DNA of 6,908 nt. It comes from Chitinophagaceae bacterium (GTDB taxonomy: Bacteria; Bacteroidota; Bacteroidia; Chitinophagales; Chitinophagaceae). Positions 1-6,902 of this stretch are shown one piece after another. The position numbers and the translations under genes are program-made. The notes beneath the pieces are model-generated. The model was given only the letters and a program-made list of their open reading frames with translations. It made no database searches and was not told where the DNA came from. Position 1 is the first letter of the stretch. Each line of letters starts with the position of its first letter. The DNA is taken from positions 1-6,908 of the forward strand of contig CANCKV010000170.1 in NCBI GenBank assembly GCA_947378615.1, read 5' to 3'.

Positions 1-1440
1 GGCAACAGCTTTAGAATCAATTACACTATAAGATGCACTACTATTTGCAGCCACAGTAGCGATGCTAGAGAAACTTGCACCATCAACAGAATGTTGAACA
101 GTATAGCTAGCTACATTTGATTCACCAACAACAGTCCATGCTACTTGAATATCACTTGCTTGTGCAGTTGCTGTTAGCTTGATGTCTGACACAGGCAAGA
201 TACCTGCACCAAATACGACACTGTAACGGTTAGCATAACTAGCCACATCAACAGAAGTAGTCGTGAAAGAAATAGAGTTATTACTTCCAACCAACAATGT
301 CTTAGTATTTAAAACATTATCCTTCAAATAAGCTTGTAAACCATTACCACTAAATTGAGAAGCATCTAACTTAATTGAATAAGCGGTATTAATTACTAAA
401 TTACTCAAACGAATTGGAAGAACATCCGTAGCTGAAGGCAAAGTAGATCCGTTAATAGCTAAATCCTTTCCAGCAACATTGAATGTCATGTTCTCAGTTG
501 CATTAGCGAATTTAACCGCATCTTCGTTACCATATCCGGTAGAGAAGTTTTTGTCAAAAACAGATACAGCACCATCTAAGTTAGCACCATTTTTAAACAA
601 ACCAACAGCAATTCTGTTAACTGCTACCGTACCAAAAACACCAGTCCTAGCCTGTGCAGGCACTTTACAAGACTCTGTAAATTTCAATGAAGGAGTTCCA
701 CTTGCAGGGTTTTGAACAAAGATTGCTTGACCTGGTTGCAAATAACGACCAACATTAGATTTACTGAAAGTATTACTTGATGAATGTGCAGTTGCACTGT
801 ACGCAACAAATTGAGTATAGCCAATGAAGTTTACACCATTACCACCTGTAGTAAATGTTGGATCGCAATACCAATAGTTCTCGTTCACATTGGAAGAGTT
901 TGTAGTAATAACAGCCTCCCAATCAACCACACTTGCATACGGGTTTGAAATGAAACTATAATTATTTGCACCACTTACCAATCCTGAAGAAGTAACATAA
1001 TTATTGGTACTAGATACGCTACCTACATTATAAGTCACATTGCCATACACCAAATTACCCGCAGAGCGTAAGGTGGCACTTCCAGTCATATTGATAGCAA
1101 ACTGTTGTGACAAGTCATTTGTTCTATTTCCTCTAACCAACAAACGATATCCTTGGAAAGGATCTAGCGTGGTGTTTTTAGTACCCGCAGTTATTGAATC
1201 CCAAGTATTATTAGTAAAAGTATAGAGTGATTTTCCGCCAAAAAGAGAATAATCAAATCCAGTAGCATTGTCATAACTGCCTGGAGTACCGGCAATACCT
1301 GTAATTTGAGTACCATAACCATTATTGGTCACACCACCTTCTTGCCAATTGTTGAAGATACTTCCTGCGTTTGCAACACCACCGGCACCTAAGTCTCTAA
1401 ATACACGTAAACTATTTGGAATAAATCTTTCTACTGTAAC
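1..1440 (-). other. Conserved T9SS-cargo C-terminal stalk with Fn3-like end (incomplete)
   Basis: Residues 1068-1547 match the familiar phrase order of large Bacteroidota exported proteins: VTVERFIPNS and FRDLG, IFNNWQEGG, a GTQITGIAGTPGSYDNATGFD stretch, DPFQGYRLLVRG, YSFISNPYASVVDWEAV, YLQPGQAIFVQNP, then NGANLDGAVSVFD and GYGNEDAVKF. A final ILPVSDIKLTATAQ precedes an Fn3-like segment (VAWTVVGESNVASYTVQHS, DGASFSSIATV). Known: this Fn3-like segment usually sits just ahead of the sorting domain. The sorting domain itself is not in the window. Only two cysteines occur here (C1259, C1325). Confidence 0.72.
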
Positions 1441-4400
1441 TTTTCCAGAAACAGTTCCACCAACAATACCAACTACAGCAGTATTTGTTACAGAAGTAGA
1501 TTTTAATGTTAGGTTACCACCTGTTGTGATAGTACCCGCAGTAGGTGTAAATGTTCCAAATACATTTAAAGCATTACCCAAAGTAGCAGAACCACTCGTG
1601 ATAGTCAGGTTTTGAAGGCTATTTGCTGTTTGGTCAAAATTAATAGTGCCCACTGTTCCAGCAACAGCTAAAGAGGATGTTGTAGAACCTTTCAAACTTC
1701 CTGAACCAGTCAAAGCACCGGTAAGCGTAAGCAAATGACCATTCAAAGAAAGTGAACCATTCAATGTAATTCCTGCAAATGCAGCATTTGCACTAAGTGT
1801 AGGTTGTTTTGCCAATGCAGCAGGAATATTTGGAGTATTTGATGCGATTGGAGTCAATCCATATTGCCAGTTAGCGGCATTTGAGAAATCTGTAGAAACA
1901 GTACCTGTCCAAGTAGGAGTTGCATTGACAAAATAGATATTTTGGAAATACAATACCGCATTTGATGAAGGCGTATTTGCAACAATCTTCATTTGATTGA
2001 TGTTGCTAATTACTTGTGAAGTGAAATTAGACAATGGAATATTGATGCTATTCCATCCGTTGATAGTAGGTGTTACAGTTACCATTTGATTTACACCACC
2101 TGCATCGGTATTGATTAAATAGAAATCAAAACTTGTACAGTTAGGACTCCACACATCAAAATGTAACAAGTTTCTTGAGGATACATTTACACCGCTAGAA
2201 AACTGAACACCTTGATAAGTAAGCGTAGAATATTCCAAAGTAGTCTTACTTCCAACATTCAAAATGGTGGTAGTAACTAGAGGATTCTGCCCCCAAATTG
2301 GAGACCAAGATGTTCCAGATACATTTGTATAAGTATTTCCCCATAGCGAGGTAACGCTAGAAGGTGAGGCACTTGGAACAGCTGCAGCAGTAGCAGGGCC
2401 AGGATAAGCGACTGTTAATAAAGCAGTAACACTACCTGATAAATAGTTATTATCAGTAGCTTGAGTTGCCGTAATAGTAGTAGTCCCCACCCCCTTGATA
2501 GTGATTGTGTGACCACTAACAGTTGCAACAGATGTATTACTACTAGAATAAGTAAAGGCACCTGTACTATTACTAGAAGGATTTGTAATGGTATAAGTAG
2601 GTGTACCAAGTGTTTGAGTAGGAATACTAAACCCTGTGATAGTCGGCTTACCAACCACATTCATGAAGTAGAAATTTTGCAAATAAATAACCGCTCCTGA
2701 ACCAGGCGTAACAGCAACTATCTTAAATTGACCTATTCTTGTTAAATCAATATTATCATAAGCCGACAACGGAATACTAACATTATTCCAACCATTTGTA
2801 GTTAAAGAAACAGTATAAGATTGTTCTACACTATTAAAAGTGTTAATCAAAAATATTTGTAATGAAGTACAATTTGGAGTCCAAATATTAACACGCAATG
2901 AATCCATCAATGAAGCATCAATGTTGCTTGCAAATTGTACGCCTTGATAGTTAAGTGCAGAATATTTGATGGTACTCTTTCCACCAATTGTTGGAGTAGC
3001 ATATTGAGTTGATTGCCCCCAATTAGGATACCAACTTGTTCCTGAGACGTTTGTGTAAGTATTACCCCACAACGAAATAACGTATTGGGAAGCAATTGAT
3101 GGCACAGCAGCAGCAGTTGCAGGAGCAGCATAATCAACAGTTAGTGTAGTTGTAAATGTAGCAGCAGAATAATTTGCATCAGCGGCTACAACAGCAGAGA
3201 TAGTAGAAGTTCCTGCACCTACAATTGTAATAACATTATCGCTAATAGTAGCTACAGAAGTATTACTACTTGAATAGGTGATTGCACCCGTACTATTTGA
3301 AGTAGGGTTTAAAGTATAAGTGCTATTAACTCCAATTATTTGAGTAGGAATTGTAAAACCAGAAAGCGATGGCTTACCTACCGCATTTACAAAATATATG
3401 TTTTGTAAGAAAATTACCCCACCTGAAGTAGGTGCTTCAAATTTAAATTGTATGAAGCCAGTTAAACCAGCAGAGGCATAGTTTATTAAAGGAATACGTA
3501 AATGATTCCAACCCGTCTGTGTTAAACTGTAACTCAAATCTTTTTCTCCAGAAGAACCAATAATATCTATAAATAAACTTGTTAAATTAGGAGTCCAAAT
3601 ATCAATATTCAATGTATCCATTGCAGAAATATCAATAGGATTTTTTAATTGTACACCCTGATAATTCAGATTAGTATATTCAATGGTTGTATCACCTCCA
3701 ATATTCCAATAAGTAACTGCAGTTTGTTGCCCCCAATTCTGATACCAAACAGGATTACCATTTGCATTACCTGTTGCATTACTATTTTGAGTGTAGTAAT
3801 TACCAAATAATGAAATTACATTGACTGCACTATCTTTTGGAGTATATGGATTAGTTGGAACAGGATAAGGAACCACTAAAATTGAAGAAGTAGAACCTGC
3901 CAAGAAATTATTACTAGGATCGGCAGCCTGATTTACAGTTATGGTAGTCGTACCAGGACCAATTGCAGTAATTGTATTCCCACTAATAGTTGCAACCGCA
4001 GTATTACTACTAGTATAGGTAAAAGCACCACTACTGTTACTCGTAGGATCATTGATAGTGTAATTAGTTCCTTCAGTTTGAGTAGCAGGAATTGAAAAGC
4101 CCGTAATTGTAGGTATAATTGGTGCTCCTGCAGTTTGTCTAAAATAAATATTTTGCAAATAAATAGTACCATTTCCTGTAAACATCATCTGATTGATATG
4201 ATTTACAACAGCACTGTAATTCGACAACGGAAGTGTAACACTAGTCCAAGCTGAAGGAGTTAAACTAATAGCAACATTAGGTTGTACGCCCGTAGCGGTA
4301 TTAATTAAGAAAAAGTTAAGAGTGGTACAGTCGGCAGACCATACATCTAAGTGTACAGAATCCATTAAGGAAGCATCTACAGTACCTGATAATTGAACAC

Positions 4401-4641
4401 CTTCGTAAGATAGATTCGAGTATTCTATTGTAGAAACTCCATCAACTGTCAAATTGTTGATTGCTGTACCTTGCCCCCAATCTGGGCGCCAAGTAGTGCC
4501 TGAAACATTTGTGTATGAATCACTAAAGAGAGAAATTACGGAAGCAGCACTAGCTGTGGGAGTAGGTGCCGCCGACGAGGGTTGAGCAAATGCCCTAATC
4601 ATAAATAGGGCAAGGAATGCAAGCAGAAAGATTTTTTTCAT
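1..4641 (-). CDS. Giant secreted multidomain protein (probable T9SS cargo, carbohydrate-binding/adhesin-like), C-terminus beyond window
   Basis: Seen: the frame is open for 1547 codons from ATG at 4641-4639 down to base 1, with no stop or frameshift when every codon is read. It is 3'-partial. Residues 1-19 form a signal peptide. Four A modules (about 34-171, 271-422, 519-662, 761-907) alternate with three Ig-like B modules (about 175-258, 423-503, 666-746). Residues 910-1067 start with a WTG..STDF..AANW motif and are Gly/Thr-rich beta-repeat sequence. Residues 1068-1477 are the long region common in Bacteroidota exported proteins (VTVERFIP, NNWQEGG, FISNPYASVVDW, YLQPGQAIFVQNP). An ILPV-led Fn3-like segment follows from about 1481. 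Known: this layout normally precedes a T9SS C-terminal sorting domain. Inferred: secreted or surface-anchored glycan binding or adhesion. No glycosidase, lyase or peptidase domain is visible. A purine-rich stretch precedes the start. It could equally be a structural surface protein with no sugar ligand. Confidence 0.93.
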   Translation of the reverse strand, partial: MKKIFLLAFLALFMIRAFAQPSSAAPTPTASAASVISLFSDSYTNVSGTTWRPDWGQGTAINNLTVDGVSTIEYSNLSYEGVQLSGTVDASLMDSVHLDVWSADCTTLNFFLINTATGVQPNVAISLTPSAWTSVTLPLSNYSAVVNHINQMMFTGNGTIYLQNIYFRQTAGAPIIPTITGFSIPATQTEGTNYTINDPTSNSSGAFTYTSSNTAVATISGNTITAIGPGTTTITVNQAADPSNNFLAGSTSSILVVPYPVPTNPYTPKDSAVNVISLFGNYYTQNSNATGNANGNPVWYQNWGQQTAVTYWNIGGDTTIEYTNLNYQGVQLKNPIDISAMDTLNIDIWTPNLTSLFIDIIGSSGEKDLSYSLTQTGWNHLRIPLINYASAGLTGFIQFKFEAPTSGGVIFLQNIYFVNAVGKPSLSGFTIPTQIIGVNSTYTLNPTSNSTGAITYSSSNTSVATISDNVITIVGAGTSTISAVVAADANYSAATFTTTLTVDYAAPATAAAVPSIASQYVISLWGNTYTNVSGTSWYPNWGQSTQYATPTIGGKSTIKYSALNYQGVQFASNIDASLMDSLRVNIWTPNCTSLQIFLINTFNSVEQSYTVSLTTNGWNNVSIPLSAYDNIDLTRIGQFKIVAVTPGSGAVIYLQNFYFMNVVGKPTITGFSIPTQTLGTPTYTITNPSSNSTGAFTYSSSNTSVATVSGHTITIKGVGTTTITATQATDNNYLSGSVTALLTVAYPGPATAAAVPSASPSSVTSLWGNTYTNVSGTSWSPIWGQNPLVTTTILNVGSKTTLEYSTLTYQGVQFSSGVNVSSRNLLHFDVWSPNCTSFDFYLINTDAGGVNQMVTVTPTINGWNSINIPLSNFTSQVISNINQMKIVANTPSSNAVLYFQNIYFVNATPTWTGTVSTDFSNAANWQYGLTPIASNTPNIPAALAKQPTLSANAAFAGITLNGSLSLNGHLLTLTGALTGSGSLKGSTTSSLAVAGTVGTINFDQTANSLQNLTITSGSATLGNALNVFGTFTPTAGTITTGGNLTLKSTSVTNTAVVGIVGGTVSGKVTVERFIPNSLRVFRDLGAGGVANAGSIFNNWQEGGVTNNGYGTQITGIAGTPGSYDNATGFDYSLFGGKSLYTFTNNTWDSITAGTKNTTLDPFQGYRLLVRGNRTNDLSQQFAINMTGSATLRSAGNLVYGNVTYNVGSVSSTNNYVTSSGLVSGANNYSFISNPYASVVDWEAVITTNSSNVNENYWYCDPTFTTGGNGVNFIGYTQFVAYSATAHSSSNTFSKSNVGRYLQPGQAIFVQNPASGTPSLKFTESCKVPAQARTGVFGTVAVNRIAVGLFKNGANLDGAVSVFDKNFSTGYGNEDAVKFANATENMTFNVAGKDLAINGSTLPSATDVLPIRLSNLVINTAYSIKLDASQFSGNGLQAYLKDNVLNTKTLLVGSNNSISFTTTSVDVASYANRYSVVFGAGILPVSDIKLTATAQASDIQVAWTVVGESNVASYTVQHSVDGASFSSIATVAANSSASYSVIDSKAVA
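1441..1914 (-). other. WTG-motif and Gly/Thr-rich beta-repeat stalk of the giant protein
   Basis: Residues 910-1067 open with WTGTVSTDFSNAANW, a motif frequent in T9SS cargo proteins at the start of a repetitive beta-rich stretch. After it come short alternating hydrophobic/polar strands (ITLNGSLSLNGHLLTLTGAL, GSGSLKGSTTSSLAVAG, LTITSGSATLGNALNVFGTF, GNLTLKS), compatible with a solenoid or beta-helix stalk. The fold is inferred from composition and periodicity. No enzymatic motif is seen. It likely holds the repeat array away from the cell-surface end. Confidence 0.6.
1921..2361 (-). repeat. Half repeat unit 4: A4 module without a following Ig-like module
   Basis: A4 (residues 761-907) follows a second PATAAAVPS linker and contains VTSLWGNTYTNVSGTSW, W779 and W783, LEYSTLTYQGVQF, C835 (SPNCTSF) and LYFQNIYF. 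It differs from the other copies in lacking the (L/A)MD(S/T) step, reading VSSRNLL at 820-826, and has a Gly-Gly-Val-Asn loop at 848-851. It passes directly into the WTG motif region, so the array ends after three and a half units. Confidence 0.84.
2404..3087 (-). repeat. Repeat unit 3: A3 module plus B3 Ig-like module
   Basis: A3 (residues 519-662) follows a PATAAAVPS linker and carries VISLWGNTYTNVSGTSW, W537 and W541, IKYSALNYQGVQF, C591 (TPNCTSL) and IYLQNFYF. B3 (residues 666-746) carries ITGFSIPTQTLGTPTY, SNSTGAFTYSSSNTSVAT and GVGTTTITATQATDNNY. In protein sequence it is closest to unit 4 in its first part, but codons differ at many silent positions. The copies are therefore old and maintained at protein level, not a recent DNA duplication. 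Confidence 0.84.
3133..3831 (-). repeat. Repeat unit 2: divergent A2 module plus B2 Ig-like module
   Basis: A2 (residues 271-422) is the most divergent copy. The YTNVSGT stretch is replaced by a longer Asn/Gly-rich insertion, YTQNSNATGNANGNPV, before W299 and W303 (W..NWGQ). The cysteine present in the other three copies is Leu351 (TPNLTSL). It retains IEYTNLNYQGVQL, GWNHLRIPL and IFLQNIYF. B2 (residues 423-503) has GFTIPTQ, SNSTGAITYSSSN and GAGTSTISAVVAADANYSAATF, a typical bacterial Ig-like pattern. The spacing to unit 3 is 246 residues, slightly longer than the other intervals. Confidence 0.82.
3868..4542 (-). repeat. Repeat unit 1: A1 beta-sandwich-like module plus B1 Ig-like module
   Basis: A1 (residues 34-171) begins VISLFSDSYTNVSGTTW and carries W51 and W55 in the shared W..xWGQ motif, the IEYSNLSYEGVQL strand, C105 in the SADCTTLNFF strand, and ends IYLQNIYF. 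These landmarks match the non-catalytic module found beside Bacteroidota GH16-type and other glycan-active enzymes, recognised here from memory and not by search. B1 (residues 175-258) begins PTITGFSIPATQTEGTNY and continues with the Ig-like pattern SSNTAVATISGNTITAIGPG and TTTITV. Function is inferred: A binds glycan, B acts as a spacer. The unit is encoded about 240 codons before the equivalent point of unit 2. Confidence 0.82.
4585..4641 (-). other. Sec signal peptide of the giant protein
   Basis: Residues 1-19 are MKKIFLLAFLALFMIRAFA. Two lysines are followed by a hydrophobic core and an A-F-A cleavage motif before Gln20, a very common signal peptidase I site in Bacteroidota exported proteins. 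This supports the chosen ATG and Sec export to the periplasm, from where T9SS would complete secretion. The core contains one arginine (R16) close to the cleavage site, which is slightly unusual but tolerated. The mature protein then enters a short Ser/Ala/Pro/Thr linker (residues 20-33) leading to the first A module. Confidence 0.88.
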
Positions 4642-4643
4642 GT

Positions 4644-4652
4644 CTTTTCTTT
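4644..4652 (-). promoter_or_regulatory. Purine-rich ribosome-binding stretch before the giant protein
   Basis: On the coding strand AAAGAAAAG ends two bases before the ATG at 4641. Bacteroidota rarely use a strong Shine-Dalgarno and favour A-rich leaders, so this fits the chosen start. It is not a canonical GGAGG site. The evidence is compositional only. Confidence 0.35.
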
Positions 4653-4793
4653 GTTTAATGAATAAATTGTTTTAAAATATTTGTGTCATCGTTAGGATGA
4701 GACAAGCATTTATGATCGTTTTGCCAAAAAAAGTAAGGACAGTCTTTGACGATGCAAAAATGTATTCATTCATTTGAACCAAAAAGAAAGCAG

Positions 4794-4870
4794 CTACATC
4801 AATTGTACATCTACAATTTATTAAAATAGGAGTAATCAGGGAGAATATGGTACTACATTAACACTACATC
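4794..4870 (-). promoter_or_regulatory. Two pairs of 11-bp-spaced GATGTA repeats, possible operator
   Basis: On the coding strand, GATGTAGTGTTAATGTAG (4870-4853) and GATGTACAATTGATGTAG (4811-4794) each contain two (G/A)ATGTA hexamers whose starts are 11 bp apart, about one helical turn. The two pairs are offset by 59 bp and lie about 150-230 bp upstream of the giant protein start. This layout suits a dimeric DNA-binding regulator contacting one face of the helix. The region is AT-rich, so chance similarity is a real alternative, and no known regulator is matched. Confidence 0.22.
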
Positions 4871-4946
4871 ACTTAAGAATAGGCAATTTTTAGTTTTGAT
4901 ATTGGCTAATAAACAATAAAGAGGGTTTCTGTGGTTGATTTGTTCT

Positions 4947-6902
4947 TCAAATATTTTCAGCATTGAGGGGTAATGAGAAATTGAAGATTGTTCCAATGCC
5001 TTCTGTACTCTCCACCCATATTTTTCCGTCATGTTGTTCTATAAACTCTTTGCATAGCAATAATCCAAGTCCTGTGCTAAGTTCACCTTCAGTGCCTTTT
5101 CTTGTAGTTCGAACATCTATCCGGAATAAATTATCAATCATTTGTTGATTCATACCAATCCCTGTATCCTTTATAGATATTTCGATATCCTCCTCATCCT
5201 TCGATTGAGCAGAGATGATGACTTTCCCGTGTTTCGGTGTAAACTTTATTGCATTGGAAACAAAGTTGCGTATTACAGTTTGAAGCATATTCTTATCTGC
5301 ATAAAGTACTAGGTCAATAGGAACATTCAATTCAATCTCAATTTCCTTACTTAAAGCAGCTTCTTTAATTAAATTCACACATTCATCAGCTAAAGTATAA
5401 AAATTGACCCTACTTGGAGAGAATACAACGATACCTTTTTGTATTTGCGACCATTCCAAGAGGTTATTGAGTAACCGGAAAAGATTTGAGGCAGAAGTTT
5501 TGATATTTACAGCAAAATCTTGAATTTGTTTCATGGTTAGGTTGTGAACATTTCTTGCCATTACTTCAGTCAAACCCAAAAATCCTGTAAAAGGGCTACG
5601 CAAGTCATGGGCTATAATAGAAAAGAATTTGTCCTTTTCGATGTTGAGTTTTAATAGTTCTTCATTCTTTAATTTTATTTCATTCTCCACACGCTTCCGT
5701 TCTGTAATATCTCTGCTGATACCGAGTAAGCCAATAAGTGTTCCGTCAGGTCCCCAATAAGGAGTCTTTAAGGTGTCAAATAATTTCATTTTACCATCTG
5801 GATATGTAATCCACTCTTCGTTCTGCTGTGACTTACAAACTTCAAGCATGGATTTGTCGTACTTCCTAAAAAAATCTGCAATCTCTTTATCAAAAAAGTC
5901 ATAATCAGTCTTACCAACAATTTCATCCCTTGACTTTTCAACTAATTCTGCAAAAGGCAGATTACAGCCTAGATACACGCCGTTGATATCTTTGAAAAAT
6001 ATAATATCTGGTATGGAATCAAGTAAAGAGGAAATAACTCCTGCTTGCTGACTAATCTGATTTTCTGCATGTTTAAGTTCTGTTATGTCGTTGACTACAG
6101 TAAATCTGTATTTTTTATCTTGAATATAAATATTTTCAGCAGATAATAACACATGTTTTATTTCGCCATTCTTTGCTTTCAAATCCGCAGCTATATTAGT
6201 AACATTTCCATTTTTTCCTGCACTACTTTCTACTTCATTACGCACCTCTGTGGTTAAAATACCTAATTCAGCAGCTGTTTTGCCAATTACTTCGTCTTTA
6301 TTAAAGCCAAGTAATGAATAAAATTTATCATTTACTTCAACATATTTACCTGTTTCTAATTCGCTCAATCCACATACAGAAGGATTGAGGTAAAATATTT
6401 TTGAAAACTTCTCTTCTGATAATTTTATTCTTGAAATATCCTTTGTGACACCAAAAAGTGCAGGTTTGCCATCCCAAAAGCCAAAAGAAACTCTAGTTTC
6501 AACAGGAATTTGTATTCCAGATTTTGTTACAATTGGAACGGGGCAGAATTCTGCATTTCCCTTTAGCATTTCTTCAACTATGTGGCCTGCCTCTTCTCTC
6601 CGCTCGGGAGGATGTACCATTAATACAGATAAACCGAATAATTCTTCATTTGTGTAACCTAGCCGATTCAATACGGTAGAATTGGTATGAATAATATTAC
6701 CTGTTTCATCTAATACAAAAAGAAAATCGGTGATTGAATTGAAGAAATTTTCATAGTTCTCTCGAGTTTGTTGAAGTATGATATCTTCTTGTCTAATCTC
6801 AGCAACGATTTCATCTCGTAATAACTTTAACTCAGCATTTTCCTTTCTTAATTTCTGTAACTCAATAATGAGTTCATCGTTAGTCTTATCCTGATAATTC
6901 AT
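4947..6902 (-). CDS. Soluble three-PAS sensor histidine kinase
   Basis: Senses a signal through PAS domains, autophosphorylates on histidine and would pass phosphate to a separate response regulator. Order over 651 residues: coiled coil about 7-46 (ELIIELQKLRKENAELKLL), PAS1 about 49-160 (NYENFFNSITDFLFVLDE to FGVTKDISRIK), PAS2 about 162-278 (ending FTVVNDITELKHAE), PAS3 of PAS_4 type about 288-403 (LLDSIPDIIFFKDINGVYLG to GISRDITERK), linker coiled coil 403-425, HisKA with H432 in FFSIIAHDLRSPF, then HATPase_c: N box N546/N550 (RNFVSNAIKFT), G1 DTGIGM at 579-584, F box NLFRID at 591-596, G2 GLGLLL at 611-616. All catalytic residues are present. There is no transmembrane segment, signal peptide or receiver domain, so it should be cytoplasmic. 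The ligand is unknown. The ATG lies 6 bp from the window edge and the upstream codons GCT TAT are open, so no RBS can be seen and the start could be further upstream. The N-terminal wording resembles usual starts of this family. Confidence 0.96.
   Translation of the reverse strand: MNYQDKTNDELIIELQKLRKENAELKLLRDEIVAEIRQEDIILQQTRENYENFFNSITDFLFVLDETGNIIHTNSTVLNRLGYTNEELFGLSVLMVHPPERREEAGHIVEEMLKGNAEFCPVPIVTKSGIQIPVETRVSFGFWDGKPALFGVTKDISRIKLSEEKFSKIFYLNPSVCGLSELETGKYVEVNDKFYSLLGFNKDEVIGKTAAELGILTTEVRNEVESSAGKNGNVTNIAADLKAKNGEIKHVLLSAENIYIQDKKYRFTVVNDITELKHAENQISQQAGVISSLLDSIPDIIFFKDINGVYLGCNLPFAELVEKSRDEIVGKTDYDFFDKEIADFFRKYDKSMLEVCKSQQNEEWITYPDGKMKLFDTLKTPYWGPDGTLIGLLGISRDITERKRVENEIKLKNEELLKLNIEKDKFFSIIAHDLRSPFTGFLGLTEVMARNVHNLTMKQIQDFAVNIKTSASNLFRLLNNLLEWSQIQKGIVVFSPSRVNFYTLADECVNLIKEAALSKEIEIELNVPIDLVLYADKNMLQTVIRNFVSNAIKFTPKHGKVIISAQSKDEEDIEISIKDTGIGMNQQMIDNLFRIDVRTTRKGTEGELSTGLGLLLCKEFIEQHDGKIWVESTEGIGTIFNFSLPLNAENI

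Larger units (their letters stand above)
4642..4946. other. 305-bp intergenic region between kinase gene and giant protein gene
   Basis: This is AT-rich non-coding sequence downstream of the kinase stop and upstream of the giant protein start. I searched the coding strand for the Bacteroidota promoter pattern (TTTG near -33 and TAnnTTTG near -7) and found only near misses: TACATTTTTG (4755-4764) with TTTTTGG (4779-4785) upstream. No hairpin followed by a T-tract is present after the kinase stop. A 33-codon open frame (4773-4672, minus) and a pair of direct repeats (reported separately) are the only structures noted. A transcription start for the giant gene most likely lies here because of the gap size, but I cannot place it. 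Confidence 0.6.

Noticed and set aside
479..1615. Plus-strand open frames at 479-715, 1040-1225 and 1325-1615
   Set aside because: They are antisense to the continuous minus-strand frame, have no recognisable domains or start context, and their composition reflects the complement of Thr/Ser/Asn/Val codons.
2415..4172. Minus-strand frames at 2415-2660, 2907-3137 and 3939-4172, and plus-strand frame 2461-2700
   Set aside because: All overlap the giant gene in other frames. The Leu/Val/Gln-rich translations are frame-shifted readings of the repeats, two of them over equivalent B modules, so they look alike for that reason.
1921..4542. CRISPR array or recent tandem DNA repeat suggested by recurring TATTACTACT-type words on the plus strand
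   Set aside because: The recurrence comes from repeated Ser/Asn/Thr codons in protein modules of 240-246 residues. There are no short identical repeats with unique spacers.
4684..4704. Short hairpin TGTC-ATC / GAT-GACA in the leader of the giant gene, as a riboswitch or attenuator
   Set aside because: The stem is only about 7 bp with a bulge, and there is no larger conserved structure around it. Such hairpins are expected by chance.
4755..4785. Bacteroidota promoter TTTTTGG ... TACATTTTTG for the giant gene
   Set aside because: The -7 element has two extra bases relative to TAnnTTTG and the spacer is short. It was kept only as a near miss in the intergenic note.
4877..4910. Hairpin GAATAGGCAAT / ATTGGCTAAT after the kinase stop, as a terminator
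   Set aside because: The stem has mismatches, the loop is about 13 nt and no T-tract follows on the coding strand, so it does not qualify as an intrinsic terminator.
4963..6657. Plus-strand frames at 4963-5148 and 6445-6657
   Set aside because: They lie antisense inside the well-supported histidine kinase gene and show no protein-family features.
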